Source of the DNA: Anisus vortex
Lineage: Eukaryota; Mollusca; Gastropoda; Planorbidae
DNA: 64,000 nt
Assembly (NCBI GenBank): GCA_949126835.1
Contig: OX421507.1
Span: forward strand, 29,945,366-30,009,365
Reading direction: 5' to 3'
Of this stretch, positions 47,628 to 58,166 are shown piece by piece; within the stretch, counting starts at the first letter, position 1; every line of letters begins with the position of its first letter. The translations under genes and the position numbers were made by a program. Under the pieces are notes generated by a model. The model was not told the DNA's origin. It ran no database searches and worked only from the letters and a program-made list of their open reading frames with translations.

Positions 47628-47755
47628 AACTTTCCGTTGTTTATCCTTTACGAGGTCAGGAAAGCTATGTAGTTTGACATGCTTATTTGTACAATAATCA
47701 ATCGCTTTCGCATCATTGTTGCAGTTTATTACACAGCAGCCTTTGTACCTTTCGC
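47628..47755 (-). pseudogene. THAP zinc-finger exon of P-like transposon 2
   Basis: The minus strand reads ERYKGCCVINCNNDAK, then HVKLHSFPDLVKDK: the CxxxxC pair and the HxFP motif of the first half of a THAP domain, the DNA-binding domain of P-element transposases and their host derivatives. The acceptor is AATGTTTCAG (AG at 47757-47756), the donor GTAACC from 47627. The second half of the domain and the catalytic part are absent. Confidence 0.78.
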
Positions 47756-48004
47756 CTGAAACATTATCTTTGGGTGTTCGAAAATTGTAGATTTGATGAA
47801 AAAGACATTGTAAATAAGCATAAATATATAGTGTAACTAGGACCGCTGCGTTTAAACAGTATGGCGTCGGTATTACTTCCGGAAAGAGAAAAAAATGCGA
47901 TTGCGCATTCTGTTCTATATTTATTCTGTGGTGTACTTTATACACACGTAAAACTGTCTTAAAAAATACCGGGCGAACCTTCCGGCTCTTTCGTTCAGGT
48001 CTTA

Positions 48005-48139
48005 ACAATGTTAATGGATGGATCTGGGGGACACAGCAAAATCCTGTCCAAGACTAGTCACCACACGGCACTACATTTCACTCCCCACCTGCCGAATTCT
48101 CATTGAATCATTAACGTGGTGGATCGCTCGTATTCGTAT
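48005..48139 (-). repeat. Dispersed repeat (family X), copy 3, part 2
   Basis: The sequence continues the family X copy whose other half is at 59349-59470; the hAT-type element 48140-59348 separates them. The common part is ATTCGTAT, now the target duplication. Confidence 0.6.
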
Positions 48140-48262
48140 TAGAGATGGGAATCGAACCCTCATAGCAGTTCAGGTTCGGTTCGGTTCGGTGAGACCATAA
48201 GTTCGGGTTCGGTTCGGTTCGGTAGGACCCTATGTTCGGGTTCGGTTCGGTCGTATTGGTAA

Positions 48263-48474
48263 GGCCTTTCTTAACCGGGTCGAACCTGAGATCGGTGATC
48301 TAGTTTGCAAACCATAGTCACGTGTACGAATACAAACCCCTAACCTTTCTATGAGGTCGCAGATCGGGGTTTGCAATCTTAACAAGGCCTATCCTACATT
48401 TGACGTACTTCTCTGGAAACGTAAACAAATATGGTCTCATCATCGTGCAGTTCCGCCATGTTGATTAGCGCAAC
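48263..48474. mobile_element. TTAA-flanked element B, left part
   Basis: GGCCTTTCTTAACCGGGTC starts it, preceded by GTAA (a changed TTAA). The sequence follows the reverse complement of element C. It is cut at AGCGCAAC (48467-48474), the target duplication of P-like transposon 1, and continues at 56906. Confidence 0.85.
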
Positions 48475-49090
48475 CACTGAGCTATATATACATGGAGTGC
48501 TCAAGCAATTAAAATAGAGAAGAAAAAATGGGAGAAAATGCGGACTTGTTAATATAGATAGGTGCACCCTGTCCTAAACTATATATACATAAAATTACAT
48601 AAAATTTGAACACTTTTTGTAATTGCGTCATTGTAATTTGATAAAATTTATCTATTTTATATAGACTTTATATATACTCTCTTATACTAGTGTTGTGTTA
48701 ATTTAAATAAGTACCGGCTTCATTTTTTTGTCAAGTAGGCTACAAAGATGAAATGGTTGATCATTTGTCTGAATAATTCTTTGAATACCACATACGCTTA
48801 TATTATATGTTAATTAACTGAGTAAGTAATTTTAATGTATAATAGTATATATGTATTATTTAGACGCTAATTTATATCAATTAATCCACAATTTTAATTT
48901 GTAAAAGAATAATTTTGTGTAGATGTAGACCAATATTATATAATATAGTTTTAGTATATTAATAGTAGGCTAAATATGTTTAGAAGCTTTCATTATAATT
49001 ATATCAATAGTGTACAGCTATTTTTCTTTTCTTAAAGTTTTTCTACAATCTACAATGAAATAGCATTTAGTACTTACCTCTACAATTACC

Positions 49091-49173
49091 ATGCCAAAGC
49101 ACTGTTGTGTCAAGGGATGCAGTAATAGACAATCCGCAAAATTAAATTTGGAACATGGAATTACATTCCATAT
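49091..49173 (+). pseudogene. THAP9-like transposase, exon 1 (THAP finger, first half)
   Basis: ATG at 49091 opens MPKHCCVKGCSNRQSAK, then EHGITFH: the start and the CxxxxC pair of a THAP domain. The donor is GTAAGT from 49174. Two leftover bases join the G of exon 2 to give HMFSNQRF, which restores the expected 'F-x-F' stretch. This exon itself is intact; the gene is broken downstream. Confidence 0.88.
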
Positions 49174-49378
49174 GTAAGTCTGTGTGCTTATTGTTTTATA
49201 TGGCTGCCTACCTTAACAAATTTCTCGGTAATAAAAGCGTTCATTTTCATTAACAAGACCCTCTTGTCAGTAGAATATATATATATTTATCAAGACTGCC
49301 ATGTTATAAGGTCTCGTTTGTCCAGAGCGTAACGATAAGTTTGAGCTCATGGGGGGGGGGAATCTCAAGCTCTAACCG

Positions 49379-49905
49379 GGCTCTACAAGCCACCCCACGG
49401 GCTCTACAAGCCACCCCACGGGCTCTACAAGCCACCCCACGGGCTCTACAAGCCACCCCACGGGCTCTACAAGCCACCCCACGGGCTCTACAAGCCACCC
49501 CACGGGCTCTACAAGCCACCCCACGGGCTCTACAAGCCACCCCACGGGCTCTACAAGCCACCCCACGGGCTCTACAAGCCACCCCACGGGCTCTACAAGC
49601 CACCCCACGGGCTCTACAAGCCACCCCACGGGCTCTACAAGCCACCCCACGGGCTCTACAAGCCACCCCACGGGCTCTACAAGCCACCCCACGGGCTCTA
49701 CAAGCCACCCCGCGGGCTCTACAAGCCACCCCGCGGGCTCTACAAGCCACCCCGCGGGCTCTACAAGCCACCCCACGGGCTCTACAAGCCACCCCACGGG
49801 CTCTACAAGCCACCCCACGGGCTCTACAAGCCACCCCACGGGCTCTACAAGCCACCCCACGGTCTCTACAAGCCACCCCACGGGCTCTACAAGCCACCCC
49901 AGGAC
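49379..49905. repeat. GC-rich minisatellite, 21-bp unit, 25 copies
   Basis: The unit is GGGCTCTACAAGCCACCCCA plus C, almost perfectly conserved. It lies in intron 1 of the THAP9-like gene. At about 62 percent G+C it stands out strongly. It is open in several frames (ALQATPR, VACRARG, GWLVEPV) because 21 is divisible by three; these are not genes. Confidence 0.96.
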
Positions 49906-49934
49906 CCGTTAAAGACGTGGCGGGCCGTGTAACA

Positions 49935-50115
49935 GTGTAAATTTCGTAGCTAGGATTGTCCACTGCAGTTCCCCTAAGGATCATTATCATATTGGCTCGC
50001 CCGTATAGCCTACTTTCACTGTCATCCGGTAGCACAAATCCTATAATATAAATATAGCCTATAGGCATCCATGCACCGGTTGGTTCTCGAGACGGGGTTG
50101 CTGCGTCCATTGCTG
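49935..50115 (-). repeat. Dispersed repeat (family X), copy 2
   Basis: On the minus strand GCATGGATGCCTATAGG, GGATTTGTGCTACCGG and ATAATGATCCTTAGGGG match copy 1 at 23268-23485 and copy 3. Confidence 0.6.
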
Positions 50116-50189
50116 TCCCCCATGCGTTCGTCCGCCGGTTAATTCTTAATGGTAACGTCTCGTCGGTTTACACACTTCGCCAGTCTTTG

Positions 50190-50700
50190 AGGCCCACATC
50201 TCCTTCCTCACGAAAACCTTCTTCTACCATATGCGTCGTAATGCCGCTATCAGTCGCTATCTCACCCAGGAAGATTAATATGTCATCTCTCTCCTTTTAT
50301 TTCGCTTGAATTATTGTAATTCGCTATTGGCTGGCCTCTCGTCCTCCTCCATGCAGGGCATCAAACGTGTGCAGGACTGTACTGCCCGACTAGTCCTCGA
50401 TAAGAAGAAATCAACTTATAGACTATCACTACTCTGCTATGATCTCTGCACTGGCTACCCATCAACTACCGGATCTCCTAAAATGTGGCTTCTCTCAGCT
50501 ACAAGTGCCTTAATGAATCCGCACCGAATTACATTTGCTCCTGTCTCGAGCTCTACACCCAATCCCGTCCACTTCGCTTAGCTTCTGACCCAATGAATCT
50601 TCGGATCCCACGTGCAAAGCTAGTGTCCGCTGACCAGAGTGCATTCTCCTACGCGGACACGTCCGACTGTAATCCCCTCCCACTATAAATATCACAACAA
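50190..50700 (+). pseudogene. L2/CR1-type LINE, C-terminal RT fragment
   Basis: Broken frames read HISFLTKTFFYHMRRNAAIS, LNYCNSLLAGLSSSSMQGI, KRVQDCTARLVL and YKCLNESAPNYICSCLEL. 'DYCNSLLaGLP..iqrlQRVQN.AARLV' is the well-known C-terminal block of L2/CR1-type reverse transcriptases. Confidence 0.85.
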
Positions 50701-50909
50701 CTATGGAAATGTCTCGAGGCATCCAGTGGTCACTTACACAGAAATGGATGATTTTATTTTTGCTACCCATGTCTAAACGAAGTTATCTATGATATATTTA
50801 CATTTTTCACTTACATAGACATAGACAAATTTCTAATATATAATTATATATTTTATAACCAACATACATTTGTTTACATATTTAGTATTGTATTTCTCTA
50901 TTTCTTAAG

Positions 50910-52670
50910 GTTTTCAAATCAAAGATTTAGAGAGAGAAGACAACAATGGATAGAAAATGTCGGTATTGTGAAGGAAAATGTGACCATGAATACACGTATT
51001 TGTTCACTGCATGAATACACGTATTTGTTCACTGCATGAATACACGTATTTGTTCACTGCATGAATACACGTATTTGTTCACTGCATGAATACACGTATT
51101 TGTTCACTGCATGAATACACGTATTTGTTCACTGCATGAATACACGTATTTGTTCACTGCATGAATACACGTATTTGTTCACTGCATGAATACACGTATT
51201 TGTTCACTGCATGAATACACGTATTTGTTCACTGCATGAATACACGTATTTGTTCACTGCATGAATACACGTATTTGTTCACTGCATGAATACACGTATT
51301 TGTTCACTGCATGAATACACGTATTTGTTCACTGCATGAATACACGTATTTGTTCACTGCATGAATACACGTATTTTTTCACTGCATGAATACACGTATT
51401 TGTTCACTGCATGAATACACGTATTTGTTCACTGCATGAATACACGTATTTGTTCACTGCATGAATACACGTATTTGTTCACTGCATGAATACACGTATT
51501 TGTTCACTGCATGAATACACGTATTTGTTCACTGCATGAATACACGTAATTGTTCACTGCATGAATACACGTATTTGTTCACTGCATGAATACACGTATT
51601 TGTTCACTGCATTAATACACGTATTTGTTCACTGCATGAATACACGTATTTGTTCACTGCATGAATACACGTATTTGTTCACTGCATGAATATGCACGTA
51701 TTTGTTCACTGCATGAATACACGTATTTGTTCAGTGCATGAATACACGTATTTGTTCAGTGCATGAATACACGTATTTGTTCAGTGCATGAATACACGTA
51801 TTTGTTCACTGCATGAATACACGTATTTGTTCACTGCATGAATACACGTATTTGTTCACTGCATGAATACACGTATTTGTTCACTGCATGAATACGCGTA
51901 TTTGTTCACTGCATGAATACACGTATTTGTTCACTGCATGAATACGCGTATTTGTTCACTGCATGAATACACGTATTTGTTCACTGCATGAATACGCGTA
52001 TTTGTTCACTACATGAATACACGTATTTGTTCACTGCATGAATACACGTATTTGTTCACTGCATGAATACACGTATTTGTTCACTGCATGAATACACGTA
52101 TTTGTTGACTGCATGAATACACGTATTTGTTCACTGCATGAATACACGTATTTGTTCACTGCATGAATACACGTATTTGTTCACTGCATGAATACACGTA
52201 TTTGTTCACTGCATGAATACACGTATTTGTTCACTGCATGAATACACGTATTTGTTCACTGCATGAATACACGTATTTGTTCACTGCATGAATACACGTA
52301 TTTGTTCACTGCATGAATACACGTATTTGTTCACTGCATGAATACACGTATTTGTTCACTGCATGAGTACACGTATTTGTTCACTGCATGAATACACGTA
52401 TTTGTTCACTGCATGAGTACACGTATTTGTTCACTGCATGAATACACGTATTTGTTCACTGCATGAGTGCACGTATTTGTTCACTGCATGAATACACGTA
52501 TTTGTTCACTGCATGAATACACGTATTTGTTCACTGCATGAATACACGTATTTGTTCACTGCATTAATACACGTATTTGTTCACTGCATTTCGAATAAAA
52601 AATGTTTGGCAGATATGGACAGCACACAAGATTAATACAAAATGCTGTACCAACCCTTTTTGAAATGAAT
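50910..52670 (+). pseudogene. THAP9-like transposase, exon 2, disrupted by a 25-bp repeat array
   Basis: After the acceptor TTTCTTAAG (AG at 50908-50909) the frame reads FSNQRFRERRQQWIEN, then VTMNTRICSLH, giving the Trp and the CxxH zinc ligands of a THAP domain. The codons for MNTRICSLH are then repeated as 64 units of 25 bp. After the array, HFE, a TAA stop, then KMFGRYGQHTR and AVPTLF follow: the AVPTxF box that ends THAP domains. The frame is lost after 17 codons in the array (TGA). The right limit of the exon is uncertain. Confidence 0.88.
50986..52587. repeat. Minisatellite, 25-bp unit, 64 copies, expanded from THAP coding sequence
   Basis: The unit is ATGAATACACGTATTTGTTC plus ACTGC. 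The 1602 bp equal 63 units of 25 bp and one of 27 bp. The first copy is the genuine THAP codons for MNTRICSL; the last flows into the rest of the exon (ATTTCGAA). Few variants exist (ACGCG, AGTGC, GAGTAC), grouped in blocks. Confidence 0.96.
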
Positions 52671-53207
52671 TAACAGAATGTAGTAAGTTTAATATTTTTC
52701 ATTTCTTTAATATACACTTGTTATTATTTAACACAAACATATAAATATTTATTTATAAAATGTAAAATGCTGGTAATTTAATACACCACTGAACCAGTTG
52801 GCCTAACAATGACATTTATACAACACATGACAGAGTGAAGTCATCGTAAGAGGTTGTGTGACTGTATAACGGATATATGATATGTAAACAAGAATGGAAC
52901 CAGTAAACCCATATAATGCCATTGTTATATAGCATGTACCTAAATTCATCGCATGCCTCTACCTTAATCTCCTGCACCAGTGGCATGTTATGCTATGATA
53001 ATTTTGTCCAATAGAGAAATACAACTGAGTGCTACATAGCTTATTTATAAGTTATTTGAATCATGGACACAAATCGGTATATATATGTGGCAAATGTTTT
53101 AGTATTGAAAAGGCTTCATGACCTTGCTGATAATATTACATTATGTTTGATAATACATTTTGGTATGTGTTCAAAATTTTTCTTTTTTTTTTTTTAAATA
53201 CTTTCAG

Positions 53208-55456
53208 CTCTGTCCAGAGGAAATAACATCCACTTCCATTCCAATAATTGAAACAAGAACTATGGCAACAGAAAACAACCAAGACCATTCATATTTTATA
53301 ACAGACAGTCCCAAGAGAATTAAAAGAAAGATGGACTATGAGAACAGAGTACTTAGAAAGAAATGTAAAGTTTGTCAAACTAAATTGTGTAAATCTAAAA
53401 AATGTATAAAATCTATCAAATGTTTAATAGAAAATTTACTAGAAAAATCACTAGTAACAAGCCAGTGTGCTGAATATTTACTTTCTTCATTCTCTGATAT
53501 CCCAAAAGAATTTTTATCTCGAATATTACTTAAAAAATCAGGAGAATATCCAAAAGAACTGAGAGCCTTTGCTATGACTCTACATTTTTATTCGCAAAGG
53601 CTTATAATTATGTTAGGAAATGTTTTTTGCTCTCATTACCTCATCCATCAGTAATTAGGAAGTGGTATTCATCTATATCTGGTGAACCAGGTTTTTCATC
53701 AGAAGTCTTTAATGCATTAAAATCTAAATCATTATCTGGTGAAAAAGTCATATGCAGTTTACTTTTAGATGAAATGGCCATTCGCAAACATGTTGAATGG
53801 GATGGAACAAAATTTAGAGGTTGTGTTGATGTTAGAAATAACATTGATAACAGCGACTCAGCTCCTATTGCTAGAGAGGCATTTGTTTTAATGTTGGTGG
53901 GGTTAAATAATCACTGGAAAGTTCCATGTGGATATTTCTTAGTAAATGGTCTTTCTGGAGATGAAAAGGCTAACATAGTAGAAAGTTGTATATTAAATCC
54001 TCATGATATTAATGTTTATGTAAGCTCTATTACATGTGATGGATCTGCTTCGAATCTCAGTATGATAAGATCTTTAGGAGCCAAAATAGATGGAGATATT
54101 ATGTCTTATTTCTCACATCCTGCAGACCGAACCATTAAAATTCCGGTATTTTTAGATCCATGTCTCATGTTGAAATTAGTTAGAAATACCTTAGCAGAAC
54201 TAAAATGTTTAAAAATAGAAAAAATTTAATTAAATGGTCTTTTATAGAAGATTTGCATGCTATTCAAGAAAAAGAAGGACTTAGACTAGAAAACAAATTA
54301 AATTCTAATCACATAAATTATCAAAATCAAAAAATGAAAGTGAATTTAGCAGCCCGATGTTTAAGTACAAGTGTTGCTGATGCAAATAGCTTATTGTAAT
54401 GAACAATTAAAAATGGAAAATTTTATAGATTCTCATAGTACAGTAGATTTCATTAAAACATTTGATAAATTATTTGATATATTGAACAGTAGAAATCCGA
54501 TAGCAAAAGGTTCAAAAGCTCCATTAAAATGCTCTAATTTTGTTAATGTTGACACATTTCTAAGAGAGACTGAAACATACATTAGAACTCTTAAAGACAA
54601 TAATGATATTCCAATTTTACACAGTAAGAGAAAATCTGGATTTCAGGGATTTTTAATAAACATTGTCAGTTTGCGTTTGATTGTGAACAAATTATTATTT
54701 TCCGAACCACCAATGATGAAATATTTATTAACTTATAAGATCTCTCAAGATCATTTAGAATTATTTTTCAGTGCTGTTCGATCAGCGGGTGGATTTAATA
54801 ACAATCCTACAGCAATTCAATTTGGTTCTGCATTCAAAAAACTATTTATGAGGCATGAAATAGAAGACGGGAGAGGTAGTTGTATTTGTCAAGATGATAC
54901 AAAGATTTTAGAAATATGTGGTAATCATGACACTAATATTAGTATTGATTCTATTACACCAAACATAGTATTAGATAATGTCTCGGGTTTTGAAGTAGGC
55001 AGACTGTCAGAATTTAAAGAAGCTGCAATTTCTTACATTGCAGGATATGTTATTAAGATGATGAAAAAAATTATTAAATGTCGCCTTTGTTTAGAATCTT
55101 TATCTTCTGAAAATAATGTTATATTTTCAAATAGTCTTGTACATTTTAAGAATCAGGGAGGGTTAACAATACCCAACAGTGATATCTTTTCTATATGCAT
55201 AGAAACAGAAAAATATCTTCAAAGGGAACTAAAAAGTTCAGTGTCAACTTTGTTGAATGCTAAAGCTGTTTCAAACATTTGCACAAATACCTTAATAATG
55301 TGTCACAATAAAAGGCTTTTTACATGTTTAGATTTCCACTTATTGGATTCATCACCAACATGTAATCATGTCATATTGTTGATAAAATGTTGCATAGAAA
55401 GCTATTTAAAAATTAGAATGCACCACATTGGTAAAATGTTTAATCTAAAAGTTTGA
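53208..55456 (+). pseudogene. THAP9-like / P-element transposase, catalytic exon with three frameshifts
   Basis: The acceptor TACTTTCAG ends at 53207. The N-terminal part is basic and probably coiled coil (SPKRIKRKMDYENRVLRKK). The blocks GEYPKELRAFAMTLHFYS, SLPHPSVIRKWYSSISGEP, LLLDEMAIRKHVEWDG, SSITCDGSASNLSMIRSLG, FLDPCLMLKLVRNTL, DILNSRNPIAKGSKAPLK and KISQDHLELFFSAVRSAGG follow in the order of P-element/THAP9 transposases; the Asp in LDEMAIR, the Asp in TCDG and the Glu in QDHLELFF are the likely DDE residues of its RNase H-like fold. Single-base shifts occur near 53601, 54205 and 54382. The stop is at 55454-55456; AATAAA is near 55570. Confidence 0.92.
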
Positions 55457-55459
55457 GGA

Positions 55460-56435
55460 CAAAAAATAAGAAAAAAAATTTTTAAACTCGTTCTCTTTAA
55501 AAACCAATAATTTTTAATTATATTGTCTACTTCTGTGTATATAGCAAGTGAAAACATCAAAACAAGTTATAATAAACATGTGTGTATTGGCCATTTCATG
55601 TAAACATATTCTTCAATATTCTTTATTCATCAAGTATAAATTATGATTTTAATGCATACAACATTAAATTCTATTGATAGGAAATTGTTTAGAAGATATT
55701 AAATGAATATCTGTTGTTGAAATTTATTGTATAAAATGAAAGAAAATGTAAAATACCATTATATTTTCATTTTTGAAAATATGTTACTTTTATGATACTT
55801 TGAATTCAAACACTCTTTTTATGCCAATATTGTTGAATTTATGTGTGTTGATAGAAACAAATGCAGAAAGAAAAACTACTTTACATAATTGATGGATTTA
55901 AACAACTACTATATATAAGCAATTCATGAACGTGATGTCTATAAATGCACAATTTCATTATTGAAATGATTACCTTTATCATGTTTGTGTTATATCTTAG
56001 GTTACAGGATAGGTTCTATTGTAAATGAAAACATAACAGTAATTATAAAATTTTAAAAGTGATTTGATTTTTAAGAAAACTACATTTTGTTTAAAGTTAA
56101 GGAAACATTGAAAAAAACATTAAGAAAAAAATATGTTTAAATATGAGAACAAAAATGTAATCATACTTTTTATGTCCATTGCTAAAACTGTAGAGATGAT
56201 ATATTTAAAATTGATGAAGATTTAGTAAATGATCCAAATGTTATACTATGGTAATTGTATACTATGGCTACTGCTATGAATTTTATCGTGTGAATAAACA
56301 AATTGAAACTAATTACAAGTTTGGTTACTATACTTTTAATTTAAATCTCAATACATAATGTAAGCTCATAGCGCATTTCACATACAGCCTAACTAAAAAG
56401 AGCACATAAACCAATTTATTAAGTCCGCAATTGTA
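55460..56435. other. 3' region of P-like transposon 1, nothing further recognised
   Basis: AT-rich sequence after the transposase stop with several AATAAA-like signals. Confidence 0.5.
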
Positions 56436-56439
56436 TCTT

Positions 56440-56765
56440 TATGGAAAAAAAAATTCCGTTATTGAATTAGGAGAACTGACTGTTGAAGCCAATGTTTCTG
56501 TATGACTTGGCGACACATTTCAATGAGTTAAACTTCCATTTACAAGACTGGGTCCAAAGCACTTGAAGTGTTGGGCAACTGGAATGGATTTGCATTGAAA
56601 CTGGGCATATCTTTCCGTGAAATCAATTTCAAAACATTTAACTCTTTCCCTAATTTAAGGCAAATTAAGATAGACGAGCATTTTCAGAAGTACACTAGTT
56701 ATATTCAAAAAATTAACTTGTTTGGTATCACTAGCATAAATTTGGACAATTTAATTGAAGGGAGA
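56440..56765 (+). pseudogene. hAT transposase relic inside P-like transposon 1
   Basis: The frame encodes NSFPNLRQIKIDEHFQKY, then INLDNLIEG, preceded by broken blocks. The sequence is a close relative of 36440-36780. It is a second foreign fragment near the right end of the P-like element. Confidence 0.65.
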
Positions 56766-56905
56766 TAATTAAACCATTAAACCGTTTTCAAATTTTATGT
56801 AATTTTATGTATATATAGTTCAGGACATGGTGCACCTATCTATATTAAAAAGTCTGCATTTTCTCCTACAATTTACTTCCTTTGAGCGCTCCATAGAGCT
56901 CAGAG

Positions 56906-57058
56906 AGCGCAACTATGCATTCACGTCTTTCTGCACCTTTCTGCACCTTTCTGCACCTTTCTGCGCCTTTCTGCATCTTTCTGCGCCTTTCTGCACCTTT
57001 CTGCACCTTTCTGCACCTTTCTGCGCCTTTCTGCGCCTTTCCGCTCAAAAAAGTGCCA
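56906..57058. mobile_element. TTAA-flanked element B, right part, truncated
   Basis: After the duplicated AGCGCAAC the sequence TATGCATTCACGTCTTTCTG continues element B as in the reverse complement of C, up to CTCAAAAAAGTGCCATG. The remaining arm with its TTAA end is missing. Confidence 0.8.
56928..57042. repeat. Tandem repeat, 10-bp unit, about 11 copies
   Basis: The unit CTTTCTGCAC (variants GCGC, GCATC) is expanded here within element B; element C has only two or three copies at the corresponding place (57905-57935). Confidence 0.9.
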
Positions 57059-57135
57059 TGTAGGTTGATGCAAATAAAAACAACAACAATAGCCTACGTG
57101 TTATTTCTGGGTCTTCTGTTATATGAAATACAATT

Positions 57136-57691
57136 TAGAGGCCGACCGAACCAAATTGTTTGGTTACGGCCGAAAACGAAACCATACCGAAAGTTATAAA
57201 TTAACTTTCGGCTGAAACCAAAGCCGAAACCAAAAATTTAACAACACCTTCGGCCGAAACCAAAAAATAAACCTAAATTTTCAAACATAAGAGTTAAAAT
57301 ATTGACTAGTTTATTGGTAGCCTAGTCCATTTAAGTAAACCATAAAACTTGTAATATACTGGTGTATATACATGTAGGCCTTTATATATCATTTTATTCA
57401 GAATTGTATATTCTTAAAGATTTAAATAACCTTAAAGGCAATGGCCTACATACTTTATATAAGATTTTTGTCTCTAAATATTATGACCACATTTTGATAC
57501 AATTGGACAAAACAATGCAAAAATGACAAATGGCTGATGATCGAAAGTCAATATCACTATCGGTCAAAACCAAAAACAAACCGAAAGCTAGCTTTTTAGC
57601 TTCGGTCGAATCCGAAATTACATCGAAAGAGGCAATTAATCTACTTTCGGCGCCGAAGCAGAAACCGAAACCGAAGTTCAGTCGGCCTCTA
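57136..57691. mobile_element. hAT-type MITE, TAGAGGCCGACCGA family
   Basis: Ends TAGAGGCCGACCGAACC and TTCAGTCGGCCTCTA are inverted; CCGAAACC-rich repeats lie inside. Flanking 8-mers ATACAATT and ATATAATA agree at six positions. Related to the element 60273-63074. Confidence 0.8.
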
Positions 57692-57722
57692 ATATAATAA
57701 GTATACGTATTTGTTGTGTTAA

Positions 57723-58162
57723 GGCCTTTCTTAACCGGGCCAAACCCTAGGTTCGCAAACCAGATCGTCGATCCTACCCGAACCGTTCTCCGTATTAACC
57801 TGCCGGTCTTGGGTTGGCGATCTCGGGTTGGAATGGATCGCGAATCATGGTTGGAGGTTTGCACGTGTTGAGCAAACCTAGGCCGAACATGGCACTTTTT
57901 TGAGCGGAAAGGCGCAGAAAGGTGCAGAAAGACGCGAATGCATAGTTGCGGTAATCAACATGGCGGAATTGTACTTATACGATGATGAGACCATATTTGT
58001 TTACATTTCCAGAGAAGTACGTCAAATGTAGGATTGGCCTTGTTAAGATTGCAAACCACAATCTGCGACCTCATAGAAAGGTTAGGGTTTTGTATTTGTA
58101 CACGTGACTATGGTTTGCAAACTAGATCACCGATCTCAGGTTCAACCCGGTTAAGAAAGGCC
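57723..58162. mobile_element. TTAA-flanked MITE C, complete
   Basis: Ends GGCCTTTCTTAACCGGGCC and CCCGGTTAAGAAAGGCC are inverted; TTAA flanks both sides (57719-57722, 58163-58166). At 440 bp it is the most complete member and provides the empty-site sequence for the P-like insertion. Confidence 0.92.
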
Positions 58163-58166
58163 TTAA

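Larger units (their letters stand above)
46058..47930 (-). mobile_element. P-element-like transposon 2, internally deleted, 8-bp duplication GTGTACTT
   Basis: Ends CACAGAAAATGTATAGAACA and the reverse complement CACAGAATAAATATAGAACA (from 47930) are inverted and continue as GAATGCGCAATC. GTGTACTT flanks both sides exactly (46050-46057, 47931-47938). An 8-bp duplication, a CA start and a THAP exon on the minus strand next to the right end point to a P-like element whose transposase gene is otherwise lost. A TTAA-flanked element (46220-47572) sits inside. Confidence 0.82.
48475..56905 (+). mobile_element. P-element-like (THAP9-type) transposon 1, 8.4 kb, 8-bp duplication AGCGCAAC
   Basis: Left end CACTGAGCTATATATACATG and right end (minus) CTCTGAGCTCTATGGAGCGC are inverted and stay related for about 110 bp (GGTGCACC, TGTCCT, AACTATATATACATAAAAT). 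AGCGCAAC flanks both sides exactly (48467-48474, 56906-56913), and the flanks join into the sequence of intact TTAA element C (GATT-ACCGCAAC-TATGC). P elements make 8-bp duplications. Inside are a THAP exon pair and the catalytic part of a THAP9-like transposase, all broken. Confidence 0.92.

Noticed and set aside
47589..48008. 139-codon minus frame as a full THAP protein
   Set aside because: Only the segment 47628-47755 resembles a THAP exon; the upstream part crosses the transposon end and is preceded by a splice acceptor.
49304..50110. 268- and 199-codon frames rich in VACRARG or ALQATPR
   Set aside because: Produced by the 21-bp array; the non-repeat part of the minus frame matches a dispersed repeat.
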